Counted from the first letter of the stretch, positions 35,864 to 45,725 are shown. The stretch is DNA of 64,000 nt from Sphingomonadales bacterium EhC05 (GCA_001650955.1 LXYP01000045.1:248001-312000), one strand, 5' to 3'. Notes: a model not told the origin generated them from the letters alone. Numbers and translations are program-made.

Positions 35864-37363
35864 ATGGCTGGAGACGCATGGGATGAAATCAAAAGCCACC
35901 CGACCTCCAAACTGACCGAACTGTTCGCACAAGATGCAGAGCGGGCGACCAAATATGGCTTCGACCAATCCGGCATTTATTTTGACTTTTCAAAGACACA
36001 TTTGGATGACTCGCTCTTGGCGACCTTCCTCACCTTGGCGGATCAGATGGACCTTTCGAGGAAAACTGACGCATTGTTTTCCGGTGAACCGGTCAATGCC
36101 ACTGAAGGACGCGCAGCAGAACATGCTGCGGAACGTGGCACTGGACTGGACAGCAGTATCGCCAATGCTGACGCGCTGCGCAATCGGATGAAAGGGCTGG
36201 TCGGCGCGATTGATGCCGGGCTGCTGGGTGATATTGATCATGTCATCCATCTGGGGATTGGCGGATCGGCGCTGGGCCCGAAGCTGCTCCTCGAAGCGCT
36301 GCAAATTGGCGATGAGACATATGAAACGGCGGTCGTGTCCAATATTGATGGCTATGCGCTTGAACCGATCTTGGAACGATTCGCCGCCGACAAGACCCTG
36401 CTGGTAATTGCCTCGAAGACCTTCACCACGTCGGAGACATTGCTCAACGCCCAATCTGTTCTGGACTGGATGTCGCAGGAAGATGTAGCAGATCCCTTTG
36501 GCAAGATTGTCGCGCTGACGGCAAATCCCGAACAGGCCGTCAAATGGGGTATCGATGAAAGTCGGATATTGCCGTTTTCGGAATCGGTCGGGGGACGTTA
36601 TTCGATCTGGTCTTCAATCGGTTTTAGCGTCGCGCTAACCCTCGGGTTTGACGCGTTTGAAGATATGCTCGCCGGCGCTGCCGAAATGGATGCGCATTTT
36701 CGTGCGGCGCCGTTTGACCAGAATCTCCCGGTTCTCGCCGCTTTCATCGATCAATATTATGCCCAGGCCAAAAACTGCGAAACCCGCGCCGTATTTGCTT
36801 ATGACGAACGGCTGCGACTGCTGCCGGATTATCTGCAACAGCTGGAGATGGAGAGCAACGGCAAGTCGGTCACAACAGATGGCGAACCACTGGCATTGCA
36901 CAGCAGCCCGATTGTCTGGGGTGGGGTCGGGACCGATGCCCAGCATGCAGTATTCCAGTTGCTCCATCAGGGAAGCCATCTGGTACCGGTCGAGTTTCTC
37001 GCGGTCATCGAGCCAGGTCATTCGCTTGCCCCAGATCATCACAAGGGCCTGTTGCTCAATTGCTTTGCGCAGGGCGCCGCGCTGATGTCCGGGAAAGCAT
37101 CTGATGATCCGCATCGGAACTATCCAGGAGATCGTCCTTCGATCACGGTCTTATTGGAGGCGTTGGAGGCGAAAACGCTAGGGGCTTTGCTGGCCTTCTA
37201 CGAGCATCGCACCTTCGTCAACGCGCTATTGCTGGGGATCAACCCGTTTGACCAGTTTGGCGTCGAACTGGGCAAGGAAATGGCAGGTAAATTGTCGGAT
37301 ATGTCGGGTAACAAACTGGATGCTTCGACCGAACTACTCAAAAAGCGGGCTTTTCCTGGCTAA
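35864..37363 (+). CDS. pgi: Glucose-6-phosphate isomerase
   Basis: 499 residues. SIS-fold signatures HLGIGGSALGPKLL, the PGI motif VGGRYSIWSSIG near 243-254, LLPDYLQQLEMESNGKS, and the C-terminal GINPFDQFGVELGK. It interconverts glucose-6-phosphate and fructose-6-phosphate. A strong CAGGAGAAT site precedes the ATG. The next gene, gor, starts 43 bases downstream. Confidence 0.98.
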   Translation: MAGDAWDEIKSHPTSKLTELFAQDAERATKYGFDQSGIYFDFSKTHLDDSLLATFLTLADQMDLSRKTDALFSGEPVNATEGRAAEHAAERGTGLDSSIANADALRNRMKGLVGAIDAGLLGDIDHVIHLGIGGSALGPKLLLEALQIGDETYETAVVSNIDGYALEPILERFAADKTLLVIASKTFTTSETLLNAQSVLDWMSQEDVADPFGKIVALTANPEQAVKWGIDESRILPFSESVGGRYSIWSSIGFSVALTLGFDAFEDMLAGAAEMDAHFRAAPFDQNLPVLAAFIDQYYAQAKNCETRAVFAYDERLRLLPDYLQQLEMESNGKSVTTDGEPLALHSSPIVWGGVGTDAQHAVFQLLHQGSHLVPVEFLAVIEPGHSLAPDHHKGLLLNCFAQGAALMSGKASDDPHRNYPGDRPSITVLLEALEAKTLGALLAFYEHRTFVNALLLGINPFDQFGVELGKEMAGKLSDMSGNKLDASTELLKKRAFPG

Positions 37364-37406
37364 GAAACGCTTCGGCTTACAAATATTGCAAGATTAGGAA
37401 AATGAC

Positions 37407-38756
37407 ATGTCTGACTATGATTATGATCTCTTTGTTATCGGTGCCGGTTCCGGTGGAACACGGGCGGCGCGGGTTTCCGCGTCCTATGGCGCGAAAGTCG
37501 CCGTAGCCGAGGAATATCGGGTCGGTGGGACATGTGTCATCCGCGGCTGTGTCCCCAAAAAAATGCTCGTCTATGGTTCCCATTTTTCCGAAGATCTCGA
37601 AGACGGCAAGAATTTTGGCTGGACCTGGGACAACGCCCAATTCGACTGGGTGACATTACGCGACAAAATCCTCGCGGACGTCGACCGGTTGAACAATGCC
37701 TATACGGACACGCTGAAAAATCATGATGTCGAGATATTGCTCGAGCGCGCCGAAATCGCCGGCCCGCATGAGGTGAAACTGGCGAGCGGCAAGATCGTCA
37801 CCGCCAAATATATACTGATTGCAACGGGCGCATGGCCTGATGTCCCGGAATTCCCGGGCAGCGAATATATGTCGACATCCAACGAAATGTTCCATCTCGA
37901 CAAGCTGCCCGAAACGGTGATCATTTCCGGCGGCGGCTATATCGCTAATGAATTTGCTGGAATTTTCAATGGGCTCGGCAGCGAGGTGACCGTCGTCAAC
38001 CGGTCGGACGTGATCCTGCGTGGCTATGACGAAAGTCTCCGCGACCGGTTGCTGCAAATCGCTTTGACCAAGGGCATCATGTATAAGTTCAACTGCACAT
38101 TCGACAAGATCGAGAAGCGGGAAGACGGCAGTCTTGACGTCTATATGGATGGCAAAACCAGACCCGTGCAGGCGGACGTGGTGCTCGCCGCAACCGGCAG
38201 ACGACCGAAAATTGACGGTCTCGGTCTGGAAAATGCCGGTGTCAAAATCAATGAGAAAGACGCGATCATTGTCGATGATTATAGTCGGACCAATGTTGAG
38301 AACATCTATGCCGTGGGCGATGTCACCGACCGTGTGCAGCTCACGCCAGTCGCCATTCGCGAGGGACAGGCCTTTGCCGACACGGTGTTTGGCGACAATC
38401 CCCGCACCGTGGACTATCAGTGCATTCCCTCGGCCGTCTTTTCGCAGCCTCCTATTGCGTCCGTTGGCTTGACCGAAGGAGAGGCACGCAATCAATATGG
38501 CAATATCAAAGTCTATTCGTCGGATTTCCGGGCGATGCGCAATGTTTTCGCGGATCGCCATGAGCGCAGTCTCTACAAGATGATCGTTGAACATCAGTCC
38601 GGCAAAATCCTGGGCTTGCACATGATCGGTCCCGATGCGCCTGAAATCTTGCAGGCGGCGGCGATCGCGGTGAAGGCTGGCCTCACCAAACAGGCATTTG
38701 ATGACACGGTTGCGCTGCATCCGAGCATGGCCGAGGAGCTGGTATTGTTCAAATAG
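37407..38756 (+). CDS. gor: Glutathione-disulfide reductase
   Basis: 449 residues. FAD loop [15 protein letters not shown] (10-24), redox pair C43/C48 in GGTCVIRGCVPKK, NAD(P)-binding GGGYIANEFAGIFNGLG followed by NRS, which fits NADPH preference, and the C-terminal active-site histidine in VALHPSMAEELV. It regenerates GSH, which the HCCA-type isomerase and perhaps the Prx5-like protein in this window would use. Confidence 0.95.
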   Translation: MSDYDYDLFVIGAGSGGTRAARVSASYGAKVAVAEEYRVGGTCVIRGCVPKKMLVYGSHFSEDLEDGKNFGWTWDNAQFDWVTLRDKILADVDRLNNAYTDTLKNHDVEILLERAEIAGPHEVKLASGKIVTAKYILIATGAWPDVPEFPGSEYMSTSNEMFHLDKLPETVIISGGGYIANEFAGIFNGLGSEVTVVNRSDVILRGYDESLRDRLLQIALTKGIMYKFNCTFDKIEKREDGSLDVYMDGKTRPVQADVVLAATGRRPKIDGLGLENAGVKINEKDAIIVDDYSRTNVENIYAVGDVTDRVQLTPVAIREGQAFADTVFGDNPRTVDYQCIPSAVFSQPPIASVGLTEGEARNQYGNIKVYSSDFRAMRNVFADRHERSLYKMIVEHQSGKILGLHMIGPDAPEILQAAAIAVKAGLTKQAFDDTVALHPSMAEELVLFK

Positions 38757-38793
38757 CTTTCCGCTACGGAACAGGTGGTTGCAAATGAAAGTT

Positions 38794-38822
38794 AATCGTT
38801 CAATTAATCACAATTGACGATT
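38794..38822. promoter_or_regulatory. Inverted repeat upstream of pccB
   Basis: AATCGTTCAATT and AATTGACGATT are complementary with one bulged base, around a 6-base AATCAC spacer, 62 bases before pccB. AT-rich, so more like an operator than a terminator for gor. A TTGACG hexamer (38814-38819) lies within the right arm and could be a -35 element, though no convincing -10 follows. Confidence 0.35.
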
Positions 38823-38884
38823 GCCTTAACCCCTGCGCATTGCTTAGAGCATATCGCAACACGTGAATCACAGTCGGGGGTCGA

Positions 38885-40411
38885 ATGTCAGACATTATCG
38901 CACAGCTAGAAGCCAAGCGCGCAGAAGCATATATGGGCGGAGGTCAAAAGCGAATCGATAAGCAGCATGCCCAGGGCAAGCTGACCGCGCGCGAACGGGT
39001 GGAAGTGCTGCTCGACGAAAATTCATTTGAAGAGCTTGGTATGTATGTCGAGCATAATTGCGTCGATTTCGGCATGGAAAAGAACAAGATTCCTGGCGAT
39101 GGCGTGGTCACCGGCTCCGGCACGATCAACGGCCGCCTGGTATTCGTCTTCTCTCAGGATTTCACCGTCTTCGGCGGATCGCTGTCCGAACGCCATGCCG
39201 AGAAAATCTGCAAGGTCATGGACAATGCGATGAAAGTCGGCGCGCCGGTGATCGGCATCAATGACAGCGGCGGCGCCCGTATTCAGGAAGGCGTGGCCTC
39301 GCTCGGCGGCTATGCTGAAGTGTTCCAGCGCAATGTGCTGGCCAGCGGTGTCGTGCCGCAATTGTCCCTGATCATGGGGCCTTGCGCGGGCGGCGCGGTC
39401 TATTCCCCGGCAATGACCGATTTCATCTTCATGGTGAAAGACAGCAGCTATATGTTCGTCACCGGCCCGGATGTCGTCAAAACCGTGACCAATGAAGTCG
39501 TGACCCAGGAAGAATTGGGCGGCGCGATCACCCATTCGACCAAGACCAGCGTCGCCGACGTCGCTTATGAGAATGATATCGAAGCGCTGCTCGCGGCGCG
39601 CGATTTCATCGACTTCATGCCACTTTCCAACCGTGAAGACGTGCCTGAACGTCCGACCGCCGATCCGTGGGACCGGATGGAAGAAAGCCTCGACATGCTG
39701 ATTCCGGCCAACGCCAATCAGCCTTATGATATCCACGAAGTGATCAGCAAAATGGTCGACGAGGGCGATTTTTTCGAAGTCCAGCCCAAACATGCCGCCA
39801 ATATCATTTGCGGCTTTGGCCGGATCGAAGGCAAGACCGTCGGTGTCGTCGCCAACCAGCCGATGGTGCTCGCCGGTGTTCTCGATATCAACTCATCGAA
39901 AAAAGCGGCGCGATTTGTGCGCTATTGCGATGCGTTCAATATTCCGATTATCACTCTGGTTGATGTTCCCGGCTTCCTGCCCGGCACCGCGCAGGAGCAT
40001 AATGGGATCATCAAACATGGCGCGAAATTGCTCTTTGCCTATGCCGAGGCAACGGTGCCGAAAATCACCATCATCACCCGCAAAGCCTATGGTGGGGCCT
40101 ATGACGTCATGGCGTCCAAACATCTGCGTGGTGATTTAAACTATGCGTGGCCAACCGCCGAAATCGCGGTGATGGGCGCCAAAGGCGCGGTCGAAATCAT
40201 CTTTCGCGGCAAGACTCCGGAAGAAATCGCCGAACATACAGCGGAATATGAAGCACGCTTCGCCAATCCATTTGTCGCGGCGCAAAAAGGCTTCGTCGAT
40301 GAAGTGATCATGCCGCATAGCACCCGCAAACGGGTGGCTTTGGGATTGCGGAAATTGCGGAACAAGGAGTTGGAAAACCCCTGGAAGAAGCATGATAATA
40401 TTCCGTTGTGA
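38885..40411 (+). CDS. pccB: Propionyl-CoA carboxylase beta (carboxyltransferase) subunit
   Basis: 508 residues. Two crotonase-like carboxyltransferase halves; motifs [69 protein letters not shown] and [11 protein letters not shown] are those of PccB. It transfers the carboxyl group from biotin on PccA to propionyl-CoA, giving methylmalonyl-CoA. GGGGGTCG precedes the ATG. Its stop overlaps the next start as GTGA. Confidence 0.97.
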   Translation: MSDIIAQLEAKRAEAYMGGGQKRIDKQHAQGKLTARERVEVLLDENSFEELGMYVEHNCVDFGMEKNKIPGDGVVTGSGTINGRLVFVFSQDFTVFGGSLSERHAEKICKVMDNAMKVGAPVIGINDSGGARIQEGVASLGGYAEVFQRNVLASGVVPQLSLIMGPCAGGAVYSPAMTDFIFMVKDSSYMFVTGPDVVKTVTNEVVTQEELGGAITHSTKTSVADVAYENDIEALLAARDFIDFMPLSNREDVPERPTADPWDRMEESLDMLIPANANQPYDIHEVISKMVDEGDFFEVQPKHAANIICGFGRIEGKTVGVVANQPMVLAGVLDINSSKKAARFVRYCDAFNIPIITLVDVPGFLPGTAQEHNGIIKHGAKLLFAYAEATVPKITIITRKAYGGAYDVMASKHLRGDLNYAWPTAEIAVMGAKGAVEIIFRGKTPEEIAEHTAEYEARFANPFVAAQKGFVDEVIMPHSTRKRVALGLRKLRNKELENPWKKHDNIPL

Positions 40412-40770
40412 GTGAGAATATCCAAAATCAAATTGTGTACGCAAAAGAGCGTTGGCCAGTTTTGCGAAATTTTTTCAGTTGTTATTTGCATCAGGATTGG
40501 TCGATCCATCATGGTTCGACGGAAGCATCCTTAGATCAGGCAATATCTGACCATGATCGCGAGACGCTCAAATCTGTGATGCGGGAATGGACCAATTGGA
40601 AGCAAAGAGTTTGGAAGAAAACCGATCCTAGAGAATCTTTGAACTACGGGTTGGGAATCAACATAGACTTTCGATTTCCCAGTGATGCAAGGAAATTAGT
40701 AAAAATGGTCGATGAAAAACTTGCAGCGGTAAGTGGGATCGCTCAACAGAACTTGGGGCAAGCCGAGTAA
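40408..40770 (+). CDS. Small protein resembling CDI immunity proteins (CdiI_2-like)
   Basis: 120 residues, GTG start overlapping the pccB stop (GTGA). The layout [21 protein letters not shown] followed by an acidic/aliphatic helix, EWTNW, and [10 protein letters not shown] resembles the small immunity proteins of contact-dependent inhibition systems, in which YxHQDW is a recognisable block. No CdiA/CdiB or toxin is nearby, so if the assignment holds this is an orphan. The match is by eye and not certain. The TAA stop is immediately followed by the ATG of the duplicated segment. Confidence 0.5.
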   Translation: MSENIQNQIVYAKERWPVLRNFFSCYLHQDWSIHHGSTEASLDQAISDHDRETLKSVMREWTNWKQRVWKKTDPRESLNYGLGINIDFRFPSDARKLVKMVDEKLAAVSGIAQQNLGQAE

Positions 40771-40842
40771 ATGCCAACCAGATTAATAACCCTTCTCGAC
40801 GTCTTCGCCGCCATTGCGAAAACCATAGCCGGATCGCCTGCC
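40765..40842 (+). repeat. Diverged direct repeat, copy 1 of the DUF808 5' end
   Basis: 78 bases starting GAGTAAATGCCAAC, about 80% identical by eye to 40990-41067, offset exactly 225 bases. Homology ends where the palindromic element begins. It translates to a diverged copy of the first residues of the DUF808 protein (MPTRLITLLDVFAAIAK versus MPTGLVALLDDVAAIAK). Confidence 0.8.
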
Positions 40843-40995
40843 GCACTGGATTGCCGCGTCGCTTCGCTCCTCGCAATGACGGAGGGCTGGTCGATAAAAT
40901 TGTTGCGTTCCGTCCTGGACAAAAATCCCGTCATGGCGAGCGCAGCGTGGCAATCCAGTGCGTCGCTCGCAACGGCAAATGGGGGTATAGAGTAA
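40771..40995 (+). pseudogene. Duplicated DUF808 N-terminus fused to repeat DNA (open frame, probably not functional)
   Basis: 74 codons. The first 24 residues copy the start of the DUF808 protein; the remainder (LDCRVASLLAMTEGW...) is translation of an interspersed palindromic repeat, a string often seen where such repeats are read through. The frame stays open because the duplication offset is a multiple of three. I treat it as a by-product of the insertion. Confidence 0.6.
40842..40962. repeat. Palindromic interspersed element with 14-bp terminal inverted repeats
   Basis: Ends CGCACTGGATTGCC (40842-40855) and GGCAATCCAGTGCG (40949-40962) are perfect inverted repeats. Inside, CGCTTCGCTCCTCGCAATGAC and CGTCATGGCGAGCGCAGCG are also inversely related, so the 121-bp unit can fold back on itself. 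This sequence family is a common alphaproteobacterial intergenic repeat. No transposase is encoded, so it is MITE- or REP-like. Confidence 0.8.
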
Positions 40996-41067
40996 ATGCC
41001 AACCGGATTAGTAGCCCTCCTCGACGACGTCGCAGCCATTGCGAAAGTCGCTGCCACATCGCTTGAC
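40990..41067 (+). repeat. Diverged direct repeat, copy 2 (start of the intact DUF808 gene)
   Basis: Second copy of the 78-base segment described at 40765-40842. It includes the true ATG of the DUF808 gene at 40996. Confidence 0.8.
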
Positions 41068-41940
41068 GATATCAGCGTTGCCGCCGCGCGTGCAGGCACC
41101 AAATCTGCCGGCGTGGTGATTGACGATGCTGCGGTCACGCCGCAATATGTGACGGGTTTCGAACCGGCGCGCGAATTGCCGATGATCTGGAAGATCGCCA
41201 AAGGCTCGATCAAGAACAAGCTGGTCTTCCTGCTCCCGGCCGCCGTCCTGCTTGGTCAGTTCGCGCCATTTCTGATCCCGATCATCCTGATCTTTGGCGG
41301 TCTGTTTCTCTGTTATGAGGCGGCTGAGAAGGTGCTGGAATGGCTTCACATTGATGAGACCACCAAACATGAAGCGCCAGCGATCGTCGAAGGCCCTGGC
41401 CGCGAGGATGAAATGGTGTCCGGTGCGATCCGTACCGATTTCATTCTCTCCGCAGAAATCATGGCTATCGCCCTGTCCGAAATCACCGATGAAATCTGGT
41501 GGCAGCAGGGGATTATTCTCGCGCTGATCGGGGTGGTTATCACTGTTGGCGTTTATGGTGTGGTGGCGCTGATCGTCAAAATGGACGATGTCGGCCTGCA
41601 TCTCGCGATCGAAAATGAGGGCATTGTTGCTGCCTTCGGGCGTGGCCTGGTCGCTTTCATGCCCAAATTGCTGATCACCATCTCGGTCATCGGAACATTG
41701 GCCATGGCCTGGGTTGGCGGCGGCTTGCTGGTGCATAATATCGCAGCGGTGGGCTGGCATGGGCCGGAACATTTGATTCAAGCGATGATCATTGCGTTGG
41801 TGTCACAGGTTCCGCAAGCCATTGCTTCGACGCTGTACAGCATCCTTTTTGCGATCCTGTCTGGTCTGTTCGGCGTTGCAATCGGGGCAGTCATCGCTCC
41901 GTTGGTTCACAAAATCATCCCACATGGAGAAGCCCATTGA
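40996..41940 (+). CDS. DUF808 family inner-membrane protein (YedI-like)
   Basis: 314 residues. N-terminal soluble part with GLVALLDDVAAIAKVAATSLDD and AGVVIDDAAVTPQYVTGFEPARELP, then hydrophobic segments at about 75-105, 170-195, 225-250 and 275-300, matching the DUF808 family. Function unknown. The stop overlaps mce as TTGA. A copy of its 5' end lies upstream. Confidence 0.88.
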   Translation: MPTGLVALLDDVAAIAKVAATSLDDISVAAARAGTKSAGVVIDDAAVTPQYVTGFEPARELPMIWKIAKGSIKNKLVFLLPAAVLLGQFAPFLIPIILIFGGLFLCYEAAEKVLEWLHIDETTKHEAPAIVEGPGREDEMVSGAIRTDFILSAEIMAIALSEITDEIWWQQGIILALIGVVITVGVYGVVALIVKMDDVGLHLAIENEGIVAAFGRGLVAFMPKLLITISVIGTLAMAWVGGGLLVHNIAAVGWHGPEHLIQAMIIALVSQVPQAIASTLYSILFAILSGLFGVAIGAVIAPLVHKIIPHGEAH

Positions 41941-42371
41941 AACTAGGTCGCCTCAATCACATCGGCGTTGTGACGCGTTCGATTCCCGACAGCATAGACC
42001 ATTGGCGAGATGTCATGGGCGCGACATCGATTTGCGAGCCATTTGACCTGCCGGCGCAGGGCGTGAAGGTTTGCTTCGTTGATACGCCAGCAGACGGTCC
42101 GACAAATGGCACGCAGATCGAATTGATCGAACCGTTGGGCGAGGACAGCCCTATCCGCGGTTTTCTGACCAAAAACCCCTTGGGTGGTCAGCACCATATC
42201 TGTTTTGAAGTGCCCGAAATCCACGCCGCCAAGGCTGAATTTGAAGCGATGGGCAAACGGGTCTTGGGCGAGCCGCGGATCGGCGCCCATGGCACGCTTA
42301 TCTTTTTTGTGCATCCCAAGGACATGGGTGGGATGCTAACCGAGATTATGGAAACGCCGAAAGATCACTAA
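41937..42371 (+). CDS. mce: Methylmalonyl-CoA epimerase
   Basis: 144 residues, VOC-fold metalloenzyme. LNHIGVVTRSI with H8, GQHHICFEVPEI with its metal-binding histidine, and the C-terminal LIFFVHPKDMGGMLTEIME supply the ligands. It converts (S)- to (R)-methylmalonyl-CoA between PccAB and the mutase. TTG start in a TTGA overlap with the DUF808 stop. Confidence 0.95.
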   Translation: MKLGRLNHIGVVTRSIPDSIDHWRDVMGATSICEPFDLPAQGVKVCFVDTPADGPTNGTQIELIEPLGEDSPIRGFLTKNPLGGQHHICFEVPEIHAAKAEFEAMGKRVLGEPRIGAHGTLIFFVHPKDMGGMLTEIMETPKDH

Positions 42372-42388
42372 AATTATAAGAATCACAC

Positions 42389-42444
42389 GTCATCCTGTGT
42401 TTTTGCAGGATCTCAAGGGTCCTGAAACAGGTTCAGGATGACGA
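42389..42444. repeat. Palindromic intergenic repeat (CGTCATCCTG type)
   Basis: Outer arms CGTCATCCTG (42389-42398) and CAGGATGACG (42435-42444) are perfect inverted repeats; inside, CAGGATCTCAAGGGTCCTG forms a second fold. This is a recurring intergenic repeat type in sphingomonads and other bacteria. It could act as a terminator or mRNA stabiliser between mce and the next gene. Confidence 0.75.
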
Positions 42445-42464
42445 AAAATTGCAGAGGGACCAAT

Positions 42465-43247
42465 ATGGAATTCGAAAATATCAAGCTCGACATCACCGAT
42501 CAAGTCGCAACCATCACGCTCAACAAGCCCGAGCGTCTGAACGCCTGTTCGCTTGGCATGGCGGATGATATCTATATCGCGCTGGACAAGCTGGAAGATG
42601 CCCGTGCGGTGATCATCACCGGCGAAGGTCGCGCCTTTTGCGCCGGTGCCGATTTACAGGCGAAGAATGACAGCGCCTTGTCCGGCGGGCAGGGCAGCTA
42701 TGCCGCGCTCAACCAGCATTATAATCCACTGATGCTGAAACTCGCCAAGCTCAGCATACCGACGATTTCGGCAGTAAACGGTCCGGCGGCGGGTGTCGGT
42801 TGTTCGATTGCGCTGGCCAGTGACTTTGCAATTGTCGGAAAATCCGCCTATTTTCTACAAGCCTTTGTCAATATCGGCCTCGTCCCCGACGGCGGTGCGT
42901 CGTGGATGCTGACTCGCTTGATCGGCAAGGCGCGGGCGACGGAAATGATGCTGCTCGGGGAGAAAATCCACGGCGAAAAAGCCGCAGAATGGGGACTGGT
43001 CTATAAATGTGTGGAAGATGACGCACTGATGGACGAAACAGCGGCACTGGCCAAGCGTCTGGCAGGCGGCCCGACGGTGGCGCTCGGCGTCATGCGGCAA
43101 AATCTCGCGGCGGCGCTCGAGAGCGATTATGCCACCGCATTGGTTCGCGAAGCCGAAGGCCAGCGGGTTGCCGGCGACAGCAAGGATGCACGCGAAGGTG
43201 CGATCGCGTTTCTGCAGAAGCGGCCAACGCAGTTTAAGGGGGAGTAG
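42465..43247 (+). CDS. Enoyl-CoA hydratase/isomerase family protein (PaaG-like)
   Basis: 260 residues from an ATG preceded by AGAGGGACC; the earlier in-frame ATG at 42438 lies inside the palindromic repeat and is rejected. Crotonase fold: ITLNKPERLNA, AFCAGADLQA (oxyanion hole), NGPAAGVGCSIALASD and VPDGGASWMLTRLIG. The acid at the second glutamate position is replaced as in PaaG-type isomerases. Possible roles are fatty acid or phenylacetate beta-oxidation; the location suggests supply of propionyl-CoA. Confidence 0.88.
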   Translation: MEFENIKLDITDQVATITLNKPERLNACSLGMADDIYIALDKLEDARAVIITGEGRAFCAGADLQAKNDSALSGGQGSYAALNQHYNPLMLKLAKLSIPTISAVNGPAAGVGCSIALASDFAIVGKSAYFLQAFVNIGLVPDGGASWMLTRLIGKARATEMMLLGEKIHGEKAAEWGLVYKCVEDDALMDETAALAKRLAGGPTVALGVMRQNLAAALESDYATALVREAEGQRVAGDSKDAREGAIAFLQKRPTQFKGE

Positions 43248-43344
43248 CGATATTCCACATCCTGGCAACATCCAGGAAAGCTGATGATAATGCCAACCGA
43301 AATTGTGTCCGCCATGGCTTGGCAAGACGTGTTAGAGAGATGAA

Positions 43345-45492
43345 ATGACCGACAAACCAACATTGAAAGACTGGGAAGCTCTTGCCGGGAAAGAGGTCAA
43401 GGGTCGCGATCTCACTTGGAACACACCGGAAGGCATTGCCGTCAAGCCGCTCTATACGGCCGATGACGCCAGTGAACGAGGGATTGATCCGGGTCTGCCG
43501 GGCTTTGGCCCGTTCACCCGCGGCGTCAAAGCGTCAATGTATGCTGGCCGTCCCTGGACGATCCGCCAATATGCGGGCTTTTCGACTGCAGAAGAGTCCA
43601 ACGCCTTTTACCGCCGCAATCTTGCTGCGGGTCAAAAGGGCCTGTCGGTCGCATTCGACCTCGCCACCCACCGCGGCTATGACAGCGATCATCCGCGGGT
43701 GGTCGGTGATGTCGGCAAGGCCGGTGTGGCGATTGACAGTGTCGAGGATATGAAAATCCTGTTCGACCAGATCCCGCTCGACGAAATGTCGGTGTCGATG
43801 ACGATGAACGGCGCGGTGATCCCCTGTCTCGCTTTCTATATCATCGCGGCCGAAGAGCAGGGGGTTTCCCAGGAGAAGCTCGCGGGCACGATCCAGAATG
43901 ATATTCTCAAGGAATTCATGGTCCGCAACACCTATATCTACCCGCCAGCGCCGTCGATGCGGATCATTTCCGACATCATCACTTATACCTCCGCCCATAT
44001 GCCGAAATTCAACAGCATCTCGATCTCCGGCTATCATATGCACGAAGCCGGAGCGACCGCGGTGCAGGAATTGGCCTTCACCATCGCGGATGGCAAGGAA
44101 TATGCCAAATCCGCGATGGAGACCGGGCTGGATATTGATGCGTTTGCAGGACGTTTGAGCTTTTTCTTCGGAATTGGTATGAACTTCTTCATGGAGATTG
44201 CCAAATTGCGCGCTGCGCGCCACCTTTGGCACCATGTGATGACCGATCTCGGCGCCAAATCCGAACGATCCAAGATGCTGAGAACCCATTGCCAGACCAG
44301 CGGCGTCTCGCTGACCGAGCAGGATCCGTACAATAATGTTATCCGGACAACGGTTGAGGCGATGGCTGCGACCCTCGGCGGGACCCAGTCGCTCCATACC
44401 AATGCGCTCGACGAAGCGATTGCGCTGCCGACCGACTTTTCCGCACGCATTGCCCGCAATACCCAGATCGTACTGCAGGAAGAGGCGGGGATCAACAAGG
44501 TCGTCGACCCGCTTGGCGGCAGCTATTATATCGAGGCGCTGACCCAGGAACTGATCGACAGGGCAACCGAAATCATCGACCGCGTCGATGCCGAAGGCGG
44601 CATGGCCAAGGCGGTTGCCGATGGCTGGCCCAAGGCGATGATCGAGGAAGCGGCAGCCGGGCGTCAGGCGGCGGTCGACAAGGGCGATGCAGTGATCGTC
44701 GGGGTGAATAAATATCGCCTCGAAGAAGAAGCTGCGATGGATACGCTCGATATCGACAATGCGATGGTCCGTGACGGCCAGATCAAGCGGCTCGAGAAAA
44801 TGCGGTCGGAACGCGATGAGGCAGCCTGTCAGGCGGCGCTAACCGCGCTGACTGAAGGCGCAAAGGCGGGCGGAAATGTGCTCGCACTGGCGGTAGACGC
44901 GGCCCGCGAGCGGGCTTCGCTCGGCGAGATCTCGGATGCGATGGAAAAAATCTTCGGACGCTATGAAACGCGCCCGACACCAGTCAAAGGCATTTACGGT
45001 GCGGCCTATGCCGGCGATCCGCAATATGCCTTGGTCGTCGACGGTGTCGATGCGGTGTCGCAGCGTTTGGGGCGGAAACCCAAGATATTGGTCGCGAAAA
45101 TGGGGCAGGACGGCCATGACCGCGGCGCCAATGTGGTTTCCAGTGCGTTTACCGATATGGGTTTCGACGTCATTTCCGGGCCTTTGTTCCAGACACCGGG
45201 GGAGACCCGAGATCTGGCGTTGGAGAATGACGTCGACGCGGTTGGCGCGTCCAGTCTCGCGGCGGGTCACAAGACCTTGATCCCCGAATTGATCGACATG
45301 CTCAAGGAGTCCGGTCGCGGCGATATCAAGGTTTTTGCAGGCGGAGTCATTCCGGCAAAAGATTATGAGTTTCTGCGCAAATCCGGCGTTGTCGGAATCT
45401 ACGGACCGGGCAGCAACATTGTCGAATGTGCGGCGGATATTTTGCGCCTGCTGGGCCATAATATGCCACCGGAAGAGGAAGCTGCGGAGTGA
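43345..45492 (+). CDS. scpA: Methylmalonyl-CoA mutase
   Basis: 715 residues, single-chain homodimeric type. N-terminal TIM barrel with the substrate-binding region ([37 protein letters not shown]) and C-terminal cobalamin domain with the base-off motif GQDGHDRG; the histidine near residue 590 is the lower cobalt ligand. It converts (R)-methylmalonyl-CoA to succinyl-CoA. GAGAGA precedes the ATG. The protecting GTPase MeaB is not in the window. The stop overlaps the next gene as GTGA. Confidence 0.98.
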   Translation: MTDKPTLKDWEALAGKEVKGRDLTWNTPEGIAVKPLYTADDASERGIDPGLPGFGPFTRGVKASMYAGRPWTIRQYAGFSTAEESNAFYRRNLAAGQKGLSVAFDLATHRGYDSDHPRVVGDVGKAGVAIDSVEDMKILFDQIPLDEMSVSMTMNGAVIPCLAFYIIAAEEQGVSQEKLAGTIQNDILKEFMVRNTYIYPPAPSMRIISDIITYTSAHMPKFNSISISGYHMHEAGATAVQELAFTIADGKEYAKSAMETGLDIDAFAGRLSFFFGIGMNFFMEIAKLRAARHLWHHVMTDLGAKSERSKMLRTHCQTSGVSLTEQDPYNNVIRTTVEAMAATLGGTQSLHTNALDEAIALPTDFSARIARNTQIVLQEEAGINKVVDPLGGSYYIEALTQELIDRATEIIDRVDAEGGMAKAVADGWPKAMIEEAAAGRQAAVDKGDAVIVGVNKYRLEEEAAMDTLDIDNAMVRDGQIKRLEKMRSERDEAACQAALTALTEGAKAGGNVLALAVDAARERASLGEISDAMEKIFGRYETRPTPVKGIYGAAYAGDPQYALVVDGVDAVSQRLGRKPKILVAKMGQDGHDRGANVVSSAFTDMGFDVISGPLFQTPGETRDLALENDVDAVGASSLAAGHKTLIPELIDMLKESGRGDIKVFAGGVIPAKDYEFLRKSGVVGIYGPGSNIVECAADILRLLGHNMPPEEEAAE

Positions 45493-45725
45493 GTTTTACG
45501 GATAGGCCTGCATTGTCTGGACTACAAAAGCTCGGCTTTGTGCTGGCGGGCATAGTCGGTTTATCTGCGAGTATATTTGCGCTTTTTATCGTGGCTCTAG
45601 GCTCATGCTATGAATGTGATCCCAATCCGTTTACCCAATTTCTGCTGTTCCCGGGAACTGCGCTTTTATTTTTGATGATTGGTATCTTTATGATCTGGTA
45701 TTTTCAGCGAGAGAAGAATGACTGA
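45489..45725 (+). CDS. Small two-helix membrane protein, unknown
   Basis: 78 residues, GTG start overlapping the mutase stop. Two membrane helices (about 12-34 and 49-70) separated by a short loop with a CYECDP motif. Overlaps the bioB start by 8 bases. Not recognised. Its placement with overlaps on both sides supports a real gene despite its size. Confidence 0.7.
   Translation: MSFTDRPALSGLQKLGFVLAGIVGLSASIFALFIVALGSCYECDPNPFTQFLLFPGTALLFLMIGIFMIWYFQREKND

Noticed and set aside
37656-38720. 354-codon ORF antisense to gor
   Set aside because: Shadow frame of a confidently identified gene.
40658-40876. Minus-strand ORF translating to RGAKRRGNP-type peptide
   Set aside because: This string is a known by-product of translating the interspersed palindromic repeat, not a protein.
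40743-41219. 158-codon minus-strand ORF across the duplicated region
   Set aside because: Covers repeat DNA and the antisense of the DUF808 start; no ribosome site or family resemblance.
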